A stretch of DNA of 64,000 nt from Rotaria sordida (lineage: Eukaryota; Rotifera; Eurotatoria; Philodinida; Philodinidae): assembly GCA_905250125.1 (NCBI GenBank), contig CAJNOL010000040.1:248001-312000 (forward strand), written 5' to 3'. The notes beneath the pieces are model-generated. The model worked only from the letters and a program-made list of their open reading frames with translations. It ran no database searches and was not told where the DNA came from. This document shows, in pieces, positions 1 to 14,900 of this stretch (position 1 is the stretch's first letter; the number at the start of each line of letters is the position of its first letter). A program made the position numbers and the translations under genes.

Positions 1-13
1 TAAAACTACAAAC

Positions 14-167
14 GTTTTATTGTATCCAAAACTGGTTCATCAAGTGTTGATAATTCATTTTGATTAGTTCGATTTGAAGTTGATGTCATATCACCTTCCA
101 TCATATCAATTGTTTGTGAAGTTGAACTAAGGAATGGTACTTGATCACTATCAATTGATGCAGCCAT
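14..167 (-). CDS. First coding exon of a YIPF6-like Golgi membrane protein (gene continues off the left edge)
   Basis: Only the N-terminal exon is in the window. From the first ATG (165-167) it reads about 51 residues, acidic and Ser/Thr-rich, and ends in STLDEPVLDTIK. YIPF6 proteins have a closely similar block (STLNESV..TI.RDLKAVG) just before their membrane domain. The exon would end at base 14 with the donor GTTTGT, splitting an Arg codon, which agrees with the conserved R that follows in the family. Without splicing the frame stops at bases 6-8. YIPF6 is a multispanning Yip1-domain protein of the Golgi and early secretory pathway. The family call rests on one short conserved block; the membrane domain is outside the window. 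Confidence 0.55.
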
Positions 168-194
168 GATTTGAATTACTTCCAAAAAAAACAA

Positions 195-3100
195 AAAATA
201 ACAATAAAACTAATGATTGGGAATTGAAACTATTGACTGGCACATATATGAGTCATTCAAATCTTCTTGTATTTTTCATCATAATGGAGAACTATGTGAC
301 AAAAATTCATTGGTGTAGAACATCTTCCAATGAATTATTAAAATAAAACAGGTATGGATTAGCTTTACAGTGTAGTTCATCCCTTGATTTCTTGTATTAT
401 TCGCATGTTTTTCTTTCTATAATAAATAGATGTAAAAGCAAAAAAAAAAGACGACAAATATTTGTATAAATATTTATAAAATAAAGATAGATTTATTCTA
501 GCATGTAATGAGAAGACGCGTCAGAATTACAATCAAGTACGACTTTAGTAGATGTCCCAGTATGAATACAGAAGTACATACTAGATTATCTTTTTCTAAA
601 AACAAAAGATATTTTTTCTTCTGTTTTACTAAATGGCATAGCATTGCATGAAAATGAACGATTACATCAGAGAAAGAAAACATTCCCCATTTCAGAATAT
701 ATTTCTGTATTCATCATAGAAAATCTTAAAAAAATGACGTAGGAAGTTTCAACACCTCGCACTCTTCTAATTATCATATCTCTGAATATTTTATGTTGTA
801 GGCGAAAACACGTAGCAATTCTTATCTTAACAGAAAAAAAAATGTTACACTGTATGAGTTGATAAACATTGGAAAGAAAGATAGAAAGTATATTTTATTT
901 TTACAAATAAAAAAAAATAGATATATATAAATAATAATTCAAAATATTTTGTAGATAAAAATAATTTAGAAAAGAATATTGTCATGTTTTGAATATATTA
1001 TTTTTAATTCATCGAAATATTACTGATTTTATATCAATTAAAAAATTTTAAAAGAATTTGAAATTTCAATTTTTTTTTTACTTCATTTTGCTATGAAACA
1101 ATATCTAACCTTCTCTATGCCTATGGATATAATAAAACGCATCTAAGATTATCTATTAATGATAAATAATTTCTTCCTCTAGTTGTTTTCTATAGTATTG
1201 AAACCCGACAATATGAACGTCAGTTATTATTGATAAAATAATACTCATATTTTTAATATTAATTAAAACAGATAATATTTATTTTGTTTTTTTAAACAAA
1301 AGTTTAGAAATAATTTTTATTGTATTTTAATATAGATCTTAAGTTTAATTCTTATTGTGTTTACAAAATTGTTTCATTTAATTATTATTTTTTTTGTTGT
1401 TGTTAATAATCATTCTTTAATGTTAAATTTTATTAGAATATCCATAATTATATTATGTTAGATAATACACAAAATTAAATAGATTAGATTTATTTTCTAT
1501 CTTTATATAATATTATCTTTGATTAGTTCTTAGATATAATGTATTATTCTTAATACAATTATTTATTATTTAATTCTTCATGTATAAAGAATCTTTTTGT
1601 ATTTTTGTTTATTTTATACATCAAAATATATAAAATAAAAATTTACGACGTAATTCAATAAATCATTAAATAATATAGTTATAATTATCAAATACATCTA
1701 GAATACAAAAATAGATGAAATATTTTTAATAAGAAAATATATTTGAAATCATATAGGATTATTGGTAAGGTTAAATTTCGATCAAAAATTAAACTTCTAA
1801 AGTTTGTATCAATTTTTTAGATAAGATGTTGGTACTTATTGAATTTAATTATTCGTAAGTTTACAGTAATTTTGTTATTATCAAATAGATAAAGATCAAT
1901 CAATCAATCATTGATTACGCTTTGTGCCATGAATAATTGAATATTAAAGATCAGATTTAAGAATATTATTTAGGTCTATTATTGCACATAAAGTATATCA
2001 GTTAACTTTTTCACTATCGGATAAAATATACTAATTAGACAGTAAAAGAATGATTTTCATACAAAAAAATTTTCTTAGTCACAAAGTTTTGAAGATTGTT
2101 TATGATAAAATATTTAATCTGATATTATATTCTTTTTAATGATAATAAATGGCAACATTTTTTTTTTTTACATAATTGAATTTACTTTTAGTCAAGCGTT
2201 AACAGTATGAATGATAAAAGAGAATTAGAAACTGATCAACAATATGTTAAAAATTAGTAACATTTCTCTTATCATTATGATCAAATAGGTAAGCACATTT
2301 TATATTATATTATTATTGATTTTTCTAATGATATAATTTGTGATTTTGGTTTATTAATAGCATTAGTATATGCTCGTCTTATTGATTTTACTTTATGTGA
2401 ATAATGGTTTTTCAGTTGAGAATTTCGTGTCAGGAAAAAAATTCTTTTGTCGTTTGAAGGATAAATGATTAATATATAGATATATATTTTTTAATTTAGA
2501 ATCATCCTTAGGTTTAAAATGAGGCTTTACTTATTGAATATTAACCAAGAGAAAAAGTACACGTTTGAAACTCTCAGCACTTTTTGATACTGTGGTGCTG
2601 GTACATACTTGAAATCAGACTGGAATATGTGAGAGTTATGCTATTTTAATTTGATTTTTTCAATCAAGATAAGATTATTTTTTGAAAATAATTCTTTTTT
2701 TTAAATAAAACTTGACAAAAGATCTTCGAGATTGAGGAATGCGAAACCTTCAGTCACGTTTTATAAAAACTCGAATTGAAATCGTATGACTCTCACTTAT
2801 AACTATCACCTTAATTTCTACTCTAATTTCAAATATATATAAGCACCACGACATCTTCAGTACCTTGTAGTAAAACTTAGTGTTCACTTACTTCCTTCAT
2901 ATTACTATAGTTTATATTCATAGAGAATATATATATATATACGGAACGTTTTTGTTGACCTTTTTTTTTTGTTAGTGGATAATTTTGTGTCAAGGAAATA
3001 TGCAATAAATAGTAGAAAAAGTCATTGGATATCAATGAAACAATATTCATAAGAAGTAACAAGCCCATCCAAAAAGACAATCAATGTTTTGTTAGACATT

Positions 3101-3426
3101 GATATTAATTGGTTTTTGTTTTTAGCTGTCTAAAATAAATAGTTGTTGATAATAGTTACAAACAGTTGTAAAAACGGTCAATCAATTATCTAAATAATGA
3201 CATTTACTAAAAGATTGTTCTGCTTATAACTTTTTTTTCTTATCATTGAAGTAACAATTGCTTTAGTATTCGATATTATTATAGTATACATATTAATAAA
3301 TATGTTTATAATAAAGATCTATCTTGTATATTCATAAATTTAATTGAATCTCTTTTTTTATTATTATTGCATTTCTATAAAATCGAATGTTTTAAAAAAA
3401 ATTTTGATTTATATATTTTCTAGATA
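195..3426. other. Gene-free AT-rich spacer between YIPF6-like and ZIP genes
   Basis: This is very AT-rich DNA with many homopolymer T and A runs. The two genes are divergent, so both promoters should lie here. I see no open frame with recognisable protein features. The only structure I can support is the imperfect inverted repeat listed separately at 2560-2880. Confidence 0.6.
2560..2880. repeat. Imperfect inverted repeat (foldback or MITE-like)
   Basis: The left arm contains GTGGTGCT, then TTGAAAT, then GTGAGAGTTATG. The complement of the right arm gives the same blocks in the same order (GTGGTGCT, TTTGAAAT, GTGAGAGTCATACG). The arms are diverged and the spacer is short. It codes for nothing recognisable. 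The ends are approximate. Confidence 0.45.
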
Positions 3427-6400
3427 ATGATTTCTGATTTAATCATCATTATCATAATTATTTGTTCTTTTCAATTTTATTCAATATTAACAAATGATAT
3501 TAAATTAATTCAAATAGAAGAAAATATTCTCTATTCACATTTAAAAACTTCATCAGATTTAAATTTATTCTATCAAAAACTTCTTGAATCTAATGATATT
3601 GATGATATAACACGTATTCATCGTATTATAACTGAAGATGATATTCAACAACTAAATTTTGAAAATAAGGTAAGTAACGAAATCCATTTTAATGAAAAAA
3701 AAACACACACGAGATGAATTATTGCTTTATACTGTGCACACTTTGCATCAAGGTCACATTATTATGTATACAAAAGACACTCGAAAAAAAAACATTTGTC
3801 GCCAGCACTTCAGATAATTACCCATGTGATTCAAATCGAACAAAAAAGTCAGTAAATCGTTTGGTATAATGTGCACTATACTGACGATAGTTTGATACTT
3901 AAATGGTCGTCTATCTCATGACTCTCATTCAACCGCGGTATACTGATGATAGTATGGACAAATGTGCAGCATGAATAGTCGATATTTAACTTTTGACAGC
4001 AAAAGAAAAGTCATTAGATTTGTAGAAAATACTAGACTTGAATGTGATTTTCTTCTAAAAATTCATTGGTACTTCATGTTTTCTGTGATCTTGCATTGTC
4101 ATGGTGAAAATTGAGATCTGAAGGGCTTTTCTTTTATTTTCTCTACTAATATAGTTTGAAAGCTTGTACTAGACAGTGATTGACAGACCAACATTCATTT
4201 GCTAGGTGGTAATAATATAGATGTGATTAAACTAAATTTCCTGAAGAAAATTCTCAAAATTTGTTTGTTTGATTAATTTTTTTTCGACGAACCTGGATTA
4301 TTCGTTGATTAGCTTTTAATGATCCGAGTTCTGATTACTCTCGTTATAATAAAACTGTGATTTATCACTAGTAATAATGAAGAACACAAGTTAGATATTG
4401 ATCTCTCTAAATCTATTCAATAAATGACAAACCCCACAAATATGAAACTACTTTCAGTGAACTATGAGTTAATATGTGATGCATCGAACATAAATTTTTT
4501 TTTTATAGAAATTTAAATAGACACGAATGATTGAAATAATTATCAGCGTATTCTCTATTTATTCGTATGTTAAACTATTGTTGGAACAGTATTAAAAATT
4601 CTTTGGTTACAACAGTTGGACAGGTGATCTCTAAATAAACAGTATCTTCAATACTAAAATTACTCTTTTAAAATTAATAAAAATAAATCAGCTAGTACAC
4701 GAGCTGAAGATGTTAAATTCTCTCATACTAAACAGGCATGGATATTTCTGTGAACTAAACGAATTCATGAGTCATATAAAATCCTACTTCGAAAGTATTC
4801 TCGTTAGAGTTGAAAATTCAATTAGAGAATACTCCAAATATATTTAAGAATCATTGTACGAAAGATACGATCTATCGGCATAGTCGAGTGTGCAATAAAA
4901 ATTTTGTATTCACATGAAATTTATTTCATCTTATAGAATATAATGTTGTAGGTGAAGAATCAAATTTTTATTTGTAATTTTCAGTGTTTCAATTCTTCCG
5001 ATGATCTATTGAATGCATTTAATATTAAAGCAGATAATATCACTGATAATTTAAATCGTAGTGATATATATCAATTATTACCAGTTTTATTCAATGTTAA
5101 ATTTAATGATGGATGTATAAAATCAGGAGGAGGACGTGTTACATGGAAAAGTATAGGAGAAATATTTTTGTTTTTTTAATCTTATTATTTTATTATTATT
5201 ATTATTTTAGATGTTTTAATTGGTTTAATTACTGTAACATTTATAAATTGCTCAGCTCTTTGTGGTGCTATTATATTACCATTTCGAAATAAATCAATAT
5301 TTAAATGGATTCTTAGTGCATTTATTGGCTTGGGTAGAATAAGATTGTTTTTTTTTATTATTATTAAATAATTCTTTTCTTAGCTGTTGGTACACTTACT
5401 GGATCAGGAATATTTCATTTAATTCCTATGGTTTGTTCTTTGAATTTTTTTTTTTTTTGGTTAAAAGAAATAATGGTTCTTTTGTGTATAATAATAGGCA
5501 TTTGATATTCCAGATTTAGATATTCGTCATAGTTATCTTAATAAAGCTCTTATATCTATGATAATTATTTATATATATTATATGCGTGATCAATTATTGA
5601 GAATTTTTTTTAATATTGAAACTGTTTGTATTAATTTGTTTATTTGATTTATATCATATATATTAAAATGTATATTTAGATTGTTTGTACACATACTCAT
5701 GGAGACGATGATGTGTTAGTAAGTTAATAAAGTTTTTAGCCATAGAATTGATTTGTGCTAGTATATCCATTGATTATTGTAGACAAAGTCAAATTTTCAC
5801 CTTGATTCTACTCCTTCAACTCTTGATAATTCAAAACGTGTATCTGTTAATTCTCCTACAGAAGTATGTATATTATTAATTATCAATTTAAAGTTTTTAT
5901 ATTTATGAATGATTTTATATCACACATAATGTAATTCAATACATGATTAAAGAAAACAAAACTTTTCGAGTCATATTAAATTTTTTAGATTCATAGTTTT
6001 AAAAGTTAATATTTGAATACAAATGAAAAGAATTCAATTCGTACTATTCAAACGTTTAACTATAGATTCTTGGCATTTTTTTTTCTCTTTGTTTTTTCTT
6101 GGATCTTTGCTGTAGAATATCACATATCTAGTATATTGATATGATCACATTGGGGATAAAGGTGAGTTGAGAAACATGCCATCTCTATAAAAAAAAGAAA
6201 TAAAATTAATTTTTTTTTCTATATTTAACATTTATTAATCATAGTGAAAGATCAAGAGATTTTAATATTTGAGAAATATTGATCATTGCTTGCATGATAT
6301 AACATAATTGATTTTAATTATTATGTAAATATTTGATTAAGCGTGGGACATATGAAAAGTAATTTATGCTTATAGATTTTAAATAATTTGCCTTTATGAA

Positions 6401-7136
6401 ATTGAAATTTTCAATAAATTATGTTTTATTCTATTGTTTTTTTTTTTATTGCAGCCAGTGATTCATAAAAATCCTCGTGGATTAATGGCAAATTTAAAAA
6501 CAATGAAAGCAGCCGGATGGATGATATTTATTGGAGATATGTTACATAATTTCATAGATGGTTTAACATTAGGCGCTGCATTTATGGTATCGATTGGTGA
6601 AGGTCTTCAAGTATCTTTACCAATAATATTTGAAGAATTTCCTCATGAACTTGGTGATATTGCTGTTTTACTTAGTAGTGGTTTAACTCTTGGACAAGCA
6701 TTAATAATGAATTTTTTATCTGCATGTAGTTGTTATCTTGGTTTTATAATTGGTGCTAAATTAGGTATGAATAAAACAAAAAAAAAAACCAAAAAAGGAA
6801 AAAACTAGTTTTATTCTAGGTGAACTCGAACACTTTCATCCTTGGATTTATGCATTAGCTGGTGGAATGTTTGTATATATTGGTCTTGCAGATATGGTAT
6901 GTTATTTTTATTTTGATTTATTATTAGATTATGAGTATATATTTGTATAGATACCAGAACTTGTTACAATGGGTGATGAAATTGAAAAAGATTATATTAG
7001 AGCAAAAAAACCAATAACAACTGTATTAAAGTTAAAAATTTTATTATGTCAGAACAGTGGTTTAATATTAGGATTTGTTATTATGTTTTTACTTGGAAAA
7101 TATGGTGAACGTTTGGAAAAATTAGTTAAATTATAA
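3427..7136 (+). CDS. ZIP-family divalent metal transporter, SLC39A8/SLC39A14-like
   Basis: Ten exons assemble in phase: 3427-3669, 4985-5150, 5211-5333, 5384-5430, 5498-5623, 5680-5718, 5783-5863, 6455-6764, 6820-6896 and 6951-7136, giving about 465 residues. A hydrophobic signal peptide follows the first ATG. A luminal domain comes next, then a first membrane block ending in VGTLTGSGIFHLIP. A His/Asp-rich loop (CTHTHGDDD) follows, then the metal-site helices HNFIDG and EEFPHELGD. ZIP proteins import Zn, Fe, Mn or Cd into the cytosol. Most LIV-1 members have HEFPHELGD; Glu at the first position is the signature of ZIP8 and ZIP14, which carry Mn and Fe as well as Zn, so that subgroup is inferred. 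The third membrane helix region is poorly conserved. Introns 1 and 7 are long (about 1.3 and 0.6 kb); the others are about 50-65 bp. Confidence 0.88.
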
Positions 7137-8979
7137 GAAATGAACATTTTTTCATTTAGATTAGTTTATTTTCTGTTTCATTTATGAAATTAATTAAATC
7201 CGTCCAATAATTCTAGATTTTTTTCTTTTTCTTTTTAGGTAAGAACAAAATAAGGATCTGTAGATCTGTATTTACCTTTTTTTTTTTTATTAATTTTCTT
7301 AGTATTGTGTTGTAAGTGCCATTTTTATGATTAAAAGAAATGAACAAATGTTGTTCGTGATTTTTCCATTTTTATTCATGAAAGATATAAGTGTTAAAAT
7401 CTATATAAATTTGTCAAAGTTAAAATTTATTATTTAATGTTTGCATAATAGAATTCTATTGCAGATATTCTAAATTATGAAACTGATTTTTCAAGTATAT
7501 GAAAAAAAAAGATACATTAAATTTTTCGTATATGTTGGTTTATTTTCTCAATAAAGAGTTTAAGATTAACTGATTCTATTATAGGAGAAATATGTTTTCA
7601 TGATTAAAACTTAACGATTTTGTGTATTTCAAATGAGAAGACGAATCATGGTAAATTGAGTAACTCGTGAGCGTGAAGTGACATTACGAAATGGTTTTCG
7701 TCAGCTCGTAGTCAAGCTCTAAACACATCGATCTATAGCAGGAAGATCTTTTAGATTTCTGGAAGGTTTTTCAGTGGATCTTTAGAAATTTACAGTGATT
7801 TTCAGAGATTCTGATTTGAATTTGGGGTTTTTAAAAGATATGTTTGATAACGAAAAAGTTTTCTCTTTTGAACTACGAAAATTCGAGACTTCTAACTTAT
7901 ACTGTTCAAGATTTTAAAGGGTTTTTGGGAAATCTTGGACTATGCAAAAATATGCATCTAGAAAGAGGTGATTAGTAAAATTCTTTCAATTTCAAAATAT
8001 TCTGCAATTATTGTATTCTGATTTTCTAAACATCACCTGTTAACGTTGCATAAGTAGAACATATAAAATATCGAAAATCTGGATATCATAGTGGTAAATC
8101 ATATTAAAACTAACAATAAACTTCACTATTCTACTCAGCATAGTCAATTATCTCTCTCTCGAACTATTCTTTTTCCGTAATTCATTCCCAACTCACCGAA
8201 ATTGACGAGGCCTGAACAATCCTTACAACTCTTTCATCGTACAAACTAGAAATCTTGGATTTTCATAGCTTAAAAATGAACATTTTTCTCTATCGAATTT
8301 CTGTTTTCAAAGACTTGCTGAAAAACCCGATTGAAACAGACTTCTGGAATTTGAATACAAACTGATGAAAATCGTTTTGCATATTACCAGTTTCTCCGGT
8401 TACTAACGTTCGCTTTTTATTTTAAAATGCATCTTAGTTAAGTCACAATTGAAAGGCAAATGATACTTACTTCTTCACAAAAACCTTGAACCTAAAAAGT
8501 ACACAATGTGTTATGTTTTAAATCATTTAATGTGTACGAAATTTTTCAATTCATACAGAATTATTCGTGAATTCTATTGAGCTTAATCACCAAACTTTAA
8601 ATTAAAAAAAAAAGTTAAATGATAAATTAATTTCTATTTCATTCTCAAACAAAAGATTTTCATAGAACTCCAAAATTTTCTAAACTGTAACATAAATAAT
8701 ATGAGAATGAATTTTATTGGCATCGATTATTTTATATTTTCAAATCAATTATTCTCAAGTTCTTTTCATTTTTTTTTTTTTACAAATCCCTATCGAACAC
8801 GAAACAGGTAAGTTCAGGGTTAAAAAATTATAATATCTATCGACATCTATCAATTTAAATAAATTATCAACCAATAAAAACTACCGCAAAGTCGAACAAA
8901 GAAAGCTATTTCATTTCATTTTTCCACAAGTGTTTTTTTATTGAATATACTTTAAAAAAAAAGAAAAGAAAAAAAATCA
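7137..8979. other. Intergenic spacer, ZIP 3' flank and PDS5 promoter region
   Basis: No supported gene. The stretch around 7620-8480 is less AT-rich than its flanks and looks like old repeat sequence. I could not tie it to a family. Confidence 0.5.
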
Positions 8980-11900
8980 ATGGCAACATCATCATCATCA
9001 GGTAATATACCTGATGTATTACCATCACAAGTATTAAGTGTTAATCCAAGTTTACCTACAAATAAACTTCTTGATAATTTAACAGTAACACAAACAAAAA
9101 AACAAATCTTTTTGTTTTTCTTTTCTAAATAAAATTTTCTTTAGAAAAATCAAAGACTTTTACAATCTTTACCACAAAATTATGAAAAACGACATTTTTT
9201 TACAGGATTATTTAAAACATTACTTGATGATTTTTTTTATTCACATGAACGTGCTGATATACAACTTTATGCAGCTATATGTCTAGCGGATATTATTCGT
9301 ATATATGCACCTAATTTACCTGATGCATCACCAGAAAAAATGCTCGTAAGATACTCTAAAAAAAAAAAAAGAAAATTTGATTATTATAATTTTTATTTTT
9401 TGAAAATAGAATATGTTTCTTTTTCTTGCTCGTCAATTACTTGGATTAAAAAAAATTGATGATACATTATTTACACGACGATATTATTTACTTGAAGTAA
9501 AAGAAAAAAAAAACAAGGAAATGAAATGAAATTCAAAAAATTTTTCTTTATATAGAATTTAAGTATGGTTCAATCATTTATACCAGCAGTTAATCTTGAA
9601 GATAATCGAGGTTGTCAAATAAGTACAGTTGTATTTAATAATTTATTTAATGCTGTACAGTATGTTGTTTTTTTCTTTTTTTTGTAAATTAAATTTTTTA
9701 TTTTTATTTTGTTATAGAAAAAAACATTCAGATCAATTAAAAAATTTAATGATTGAAATTATTTCAGTTATTTTAGCTGAATATGAAACAATACCATTTT
9801 CATTATTAGAAATACTTTTTGCAAGAATTATTGATCCAGAAAAGGTAAGATTTAAGAATATCGAATATTTTTTTAACAAAAAATCCGCTATCAAATCCAT
9901 TGATGAATTTTTTTGTATTCATATAAAAACTTTTTAGAGTTGATTAACAATAAGTGTTAGTAATAGTAAATGACAAAATATATTAAGGTCAATATATGAC
10001 GTGTTTTATTGACTTTGACATTTTAGTTTTAGAATAAATGTGTATATATTATATAGAGAATCTTTTAATAGATGAAAAGAAATGACACAGAAGACTACAA
10101 GTTTATCTTTCTTTCGAGTTGTTTCTGCCTAGAAGCTAATCAATCTAATTAGGTATACATTGAATTTGTACAGCAAAAATCTTCGTTTTAGGGATTTTTA
10201 TATACTAATGAAAGGTAAAATATATTCCAAAAATTCGTTTGTCTCAAGGAGTTTTGTATAAGTCTTTAATTTGATTGACAAATTATTTTTATATAGTAAG
10301 CAACTTACATTTAAAAAATCAGCCCGTTCGATTTGGTATAGTTGCTCTCACTGTTTATGTCGAATTTGTGAAAATTTTATATATAGAAGAGATCAAGGAC
10401 ATGAAAAACAATGCAAGAGTATACATATGATAGTTATAATCATGAATGTAGAAAGCCAAAATGAAGCATGATAAAATAATCGAAAACGAAATGAAAATCG
10501 CAAAAATATGCATATATCGTTCATCAAATAATCTAATCTGACGTAAATTGGAACGTATACTCACTGTCTTAAGCGATTGATAGGCTGAACTCTTCCAATA
10601 AAGAAAGAAATGATCAGACCAATTAGTTAAATCATTTGAAAGTTTTAAATTATAGCAATTTGATGAGTCGTCAAATGAAGGAGTCCGAGATCGTTCTTTT
10701 ATATTAATCAACAATAATACGTTTATATAATTATACGAAATAATTTAATGGAAGTAATTTTCTGATATAATAATATAATATTCAATTATTTTCTAATAGA
10801 TAAATATTTTTTTTTTTAAATAGAAATTACGTGAAGAATGTTATGAATTAGTTGAAGCAATTATACGTCGATGTGAATCATTCCTTAAACCAGTTATAGC
10901 TGATGTAAGTTTTTTATTTATGTATATAATCTTTGTCAATTGATTTCTTTTAATTATCTAGTATTTCAAAGCTGTTCTAATAACAGAAGATATTGAATCA
11001 TTACATTTACATACAAAAATTTATAATATATTTGATGGATTATGTCATATATCAGAAACAATTGTTGATGAACTTATACCAACAATTGAACATCGTTTAA
11101 CAGTAAGAAATAAATTTTTGTAGAAAACAAAAAAAATTCATTAGACAATATGTTTTACATTAGGTATCAAATGAAAAACATCGTCGTGATGCTGCAAAAA
11201 TTATAGCTTATGTAACAAGTTCATCAAATAATGATTTTGCACAAAAATATAAAACTTTATGGAATACATTTCTTGAACAGTATGATAGTTAACTTATTTT
11301 TTTTTTTGTTTTGTTTAAGAAAAGAAAACAAAACGAATTATTTTAGATTAAAAACTGGAACACCAGAAATTCAATCGACATGTATTAAATATTTAAAAAG
11401 TTATTTTATTAATCATCCAGAATTAATAACAGATCTTGAAGGTGAATTTTAATTAATGTGTTTTTTTTTTATTATTAAGAACAAAATAAAATTTTTTTTT
11501 TTTATTGTTTGATTAGATGTAATGGTTCATTTAAGTCTTTCAACTGATACAAATATACGTTTACAATTAATGATACAAATTCGTGCTATAACAAATTCAA
11601 ATCTTCTTGATATAAGTGATAAAATGAAACAAATTTTATGTGAACGTGCAAGAGATAAAATTGTATTTAAAAATAAAATAAATTTTATTTTCAATTTTTC
11701 TTTTTTGCCTCCTATTATTATTTTTAGTGGGAAGTTCGTAAAGAAGCACTTGATTATTTTGGACATGTTTATAAAAAAGAATGTATTAATGCTAATTGGT
11801 CAAATGACATACAAAAACAATTAACATGGGTTGCAAATTGTATTATACATTTGTATTATCAAACAGCTACACAAGACAAGTATGAAAATATTTAGAGAAC

Positions 11901-14900
11901 CTTTTTTTTTTCTATTCTTTTTCTTATATATATTAATTTTAGATTATTAGCCGAAAGACTTTTGACTTTTTATTTAATGCCATGGGATGTTAATACAGAT
12001 GATAAAGTACGAGTTTTATTAACATTATATTCAAATGTTAGCGAAAATGCTCAACGGTAAATTGATATTTTTTATTTTTGTTTTATATGAAAAATAAAAA
12101 CATTAGAGTAGAAAAAAATTTAAGATATTTTTATTCATTTTGTTTGAGTACACAGATAGTAATGAATGGAGAGGGAAGGTTAAATTAGTTTCTATTTATG
12201 AGTATGATTTTAAAGTTCTACTTACTAATACCTTGCGGAATTGATATTAACGATGGAGCTTTGTTAAGTAAGAAATCGACTTTGAAATGATTCGTACTTC
12301 ATTAAGTTAGTGGTATGATTAGGAAGGGAGTTCAGTTCTCTAGAAGCCTTTGATTCTCTCAACAGACATAGATAGTCGAGGAGCCGAACTCCACGTTCTA
12401 CAATATTTTTGTGCGATTGAACCACCACATTAGCTAAGCTCTATTGAAACTAGAGAAAGCATCAAAGAATTCGTGTTCATAGATCTTTCTCTTTGAGTCT
12501 GATCATCTCTAAAATCAAATTTTGCATAAATAAAGTGTTTAATTTTGTAGTATCTCCTATGTACACATATTTCTAATATTTATATTTCAAAAAAGGTGAT
12601 ATTAGATAATCTCATACTTGCATCTTATTAGAAAAAACTCACTCGAATAACTGTAATCCAAGAAATTTCGCTATACTTAAAAAGAAAATAGTCATGAGTA
12701 ACTTATTATCCATACTACAAACTTGCAATTAATCATACATACAAAAAGACCTTATCACTTGACTGCAAATAATTTAGAAAGAATATAAATAAAGATGTTA
12801 TAGATTTATTTATTAAACTTTCATAGATTATAACAAATTTTATATGAATATTGAATAATAAATTTTTTTTTCTATTTAGAGCAATTCGTGAAATGATTCA
12901 TAGCAAATTTTTGTAAGTATTTCATTGAAGTTTTATTTTTAATGATGTATATCGATATTTCTTTTTTTTTAATATTAGACTTCGTCGTCAATTAGATAAA
13001 TTAATTGATTTATGTTTACAAATGGCTGATCTAAATATAACAAACGATGAAAAACAATTAATTGAATTAAAACTTGTTAATCTTATTCATGCTATTGCTT
13101 TACGTACGTTTTCTTCTATTTATTTTTTAAACAAGAAAAAACAAAACAAAACAATATTTTCTTTTATTTAGGTTGTTTACCAAATCCAGATAAAAATGAA
13201 TTTGTATTAAAAGCATTTGCTATATATGCAATTAAAAATCATAAACAATCATTAATAAATAATAATGAATCAAGTATTCTATTAATATTTAGACAAGCTA
13301 TATCAGATGGAATTAAATCAAAAGAATGTTATGCATTAGCTGTATGTTTAAGAAAAAAAAATTGTTTTTTTTTTTTGTATATATATTATTTAATTTTTTT
13401 TTTAAATATTTATTTTAGAATGCTATCGGACAAATGTTATTAGATGAAGCAGCAAAAGAACAAAAACGTTTTCCAACAAATACAACTGAAGAACAAATAA
13501 CAACAAATAATGAAAATAATTTACATGGACAATTTACAAAAATGTGTGGTTTAATAAAAATGATGTTTGAAAAAATTTCAACACTTTTATTTGATCAAGA
13601 AACAGTTAGTAAATTACTTAAATTTATATTTGAACTAGTATCAAATGGTAAATTAAAAATATAAAAGAAAAATAGATAAATAAATAAATAAATAAATTTA
13701 TTTACTTTATAGAACCAGAACAACCAACATCATATTATGAAAATATTAATCAATTATTAAAGGTTTGTATAATAATATAATTCAGATGAATGTTAAATTT
13801 CGAATTATAGAACTATGACACTATGAATTGAAATTAGCTAGTAATAAACTATTAATCATAGACTAATGTTTCGTAATTGATCTTCCTTTGAAGATGAAAA
13901 CGAATAGGAATTGAAGAGAATAAAGAAAATTGTTTTTGACGAAACAAATTATAACTATTTCTCAATTGTATATATAATGAAAAAATAAGTATAATATAGG
14001 AATTTTATTCTATAATGTGAACGTTTTTCTCTACTAAACATAAAAGTTATTTATAGTTAACAACCGAGGCCAATGATTCAGGCGCCTAGATTCGTTTATT
14101 TCCGGGCCGGAAATAATCCGTATGTCTTCACCTGGGAAGGAAACATATTTAATAGTCATTAGGTAGTTCTGAAGCGTTAAACGAAAATGTCCTTTTCGAA
14201 AATATATCCAAATCCTTCTAAGCTTTTCTTAATCTTACAAGAATCAACTCGTAGCCATAATAAAAAAATCCAACAGTTGAATATAGTCCTTCATAATACA
14301 TAGAAAAGTGAAAGATACATTTTCTAATAAAGAAAATTTAAATACAAATTGAATTAATTTATTAAGTAATGAAATAATTGCATTCCTTAATAAAATCTAC
14401 TTCAATTTTCAAAAAATTCTTATATCAAGTATATAACAGATTTTTGTTTTTGTTAAATAAATTAAACTAAAATTATTACATATATAAATTTATTTCTATT
14501 TACCAGGTATTTATTCAACATCCATTTATTTTCAATTCTCCAGAATCACTTGAATTTCTTTGTAATCTATTAAAACAACATGTACTTGAATTAGGTATAT
14601 ATATATACATCGATCATTTTCAATAAAGTTTTATTTCTTTTTTTGTTTGTTGTCTATTATCAGCTCCTATACTTTTACGTACAATTGAAGCATGTGGACC
14701 ATTAATTATTACATCAAATCAAAGTAACATGCTAACGTATGTATAAATTAAATATTTCTTTGTTCGTGTCAACTTAATTTTTTTTTTACATTTATAGTCT
14801 TCTTGATTCTGAACTTTCAACTTATTTAACTCTTCATCCACCAATTGCAAAACGTGCACTCTATTGTATATGTGCATTACATCCAAATAAAAAAGATGAT

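Noticed and set aside
10355..10714. 119-codon minus-strand frame with two possible membrane helices inside PDS5 intron 5
   Set aside because: It has no ATG before about residue 68, no recognised family and no clear splice sites; probably chance in AT-rich DNA.
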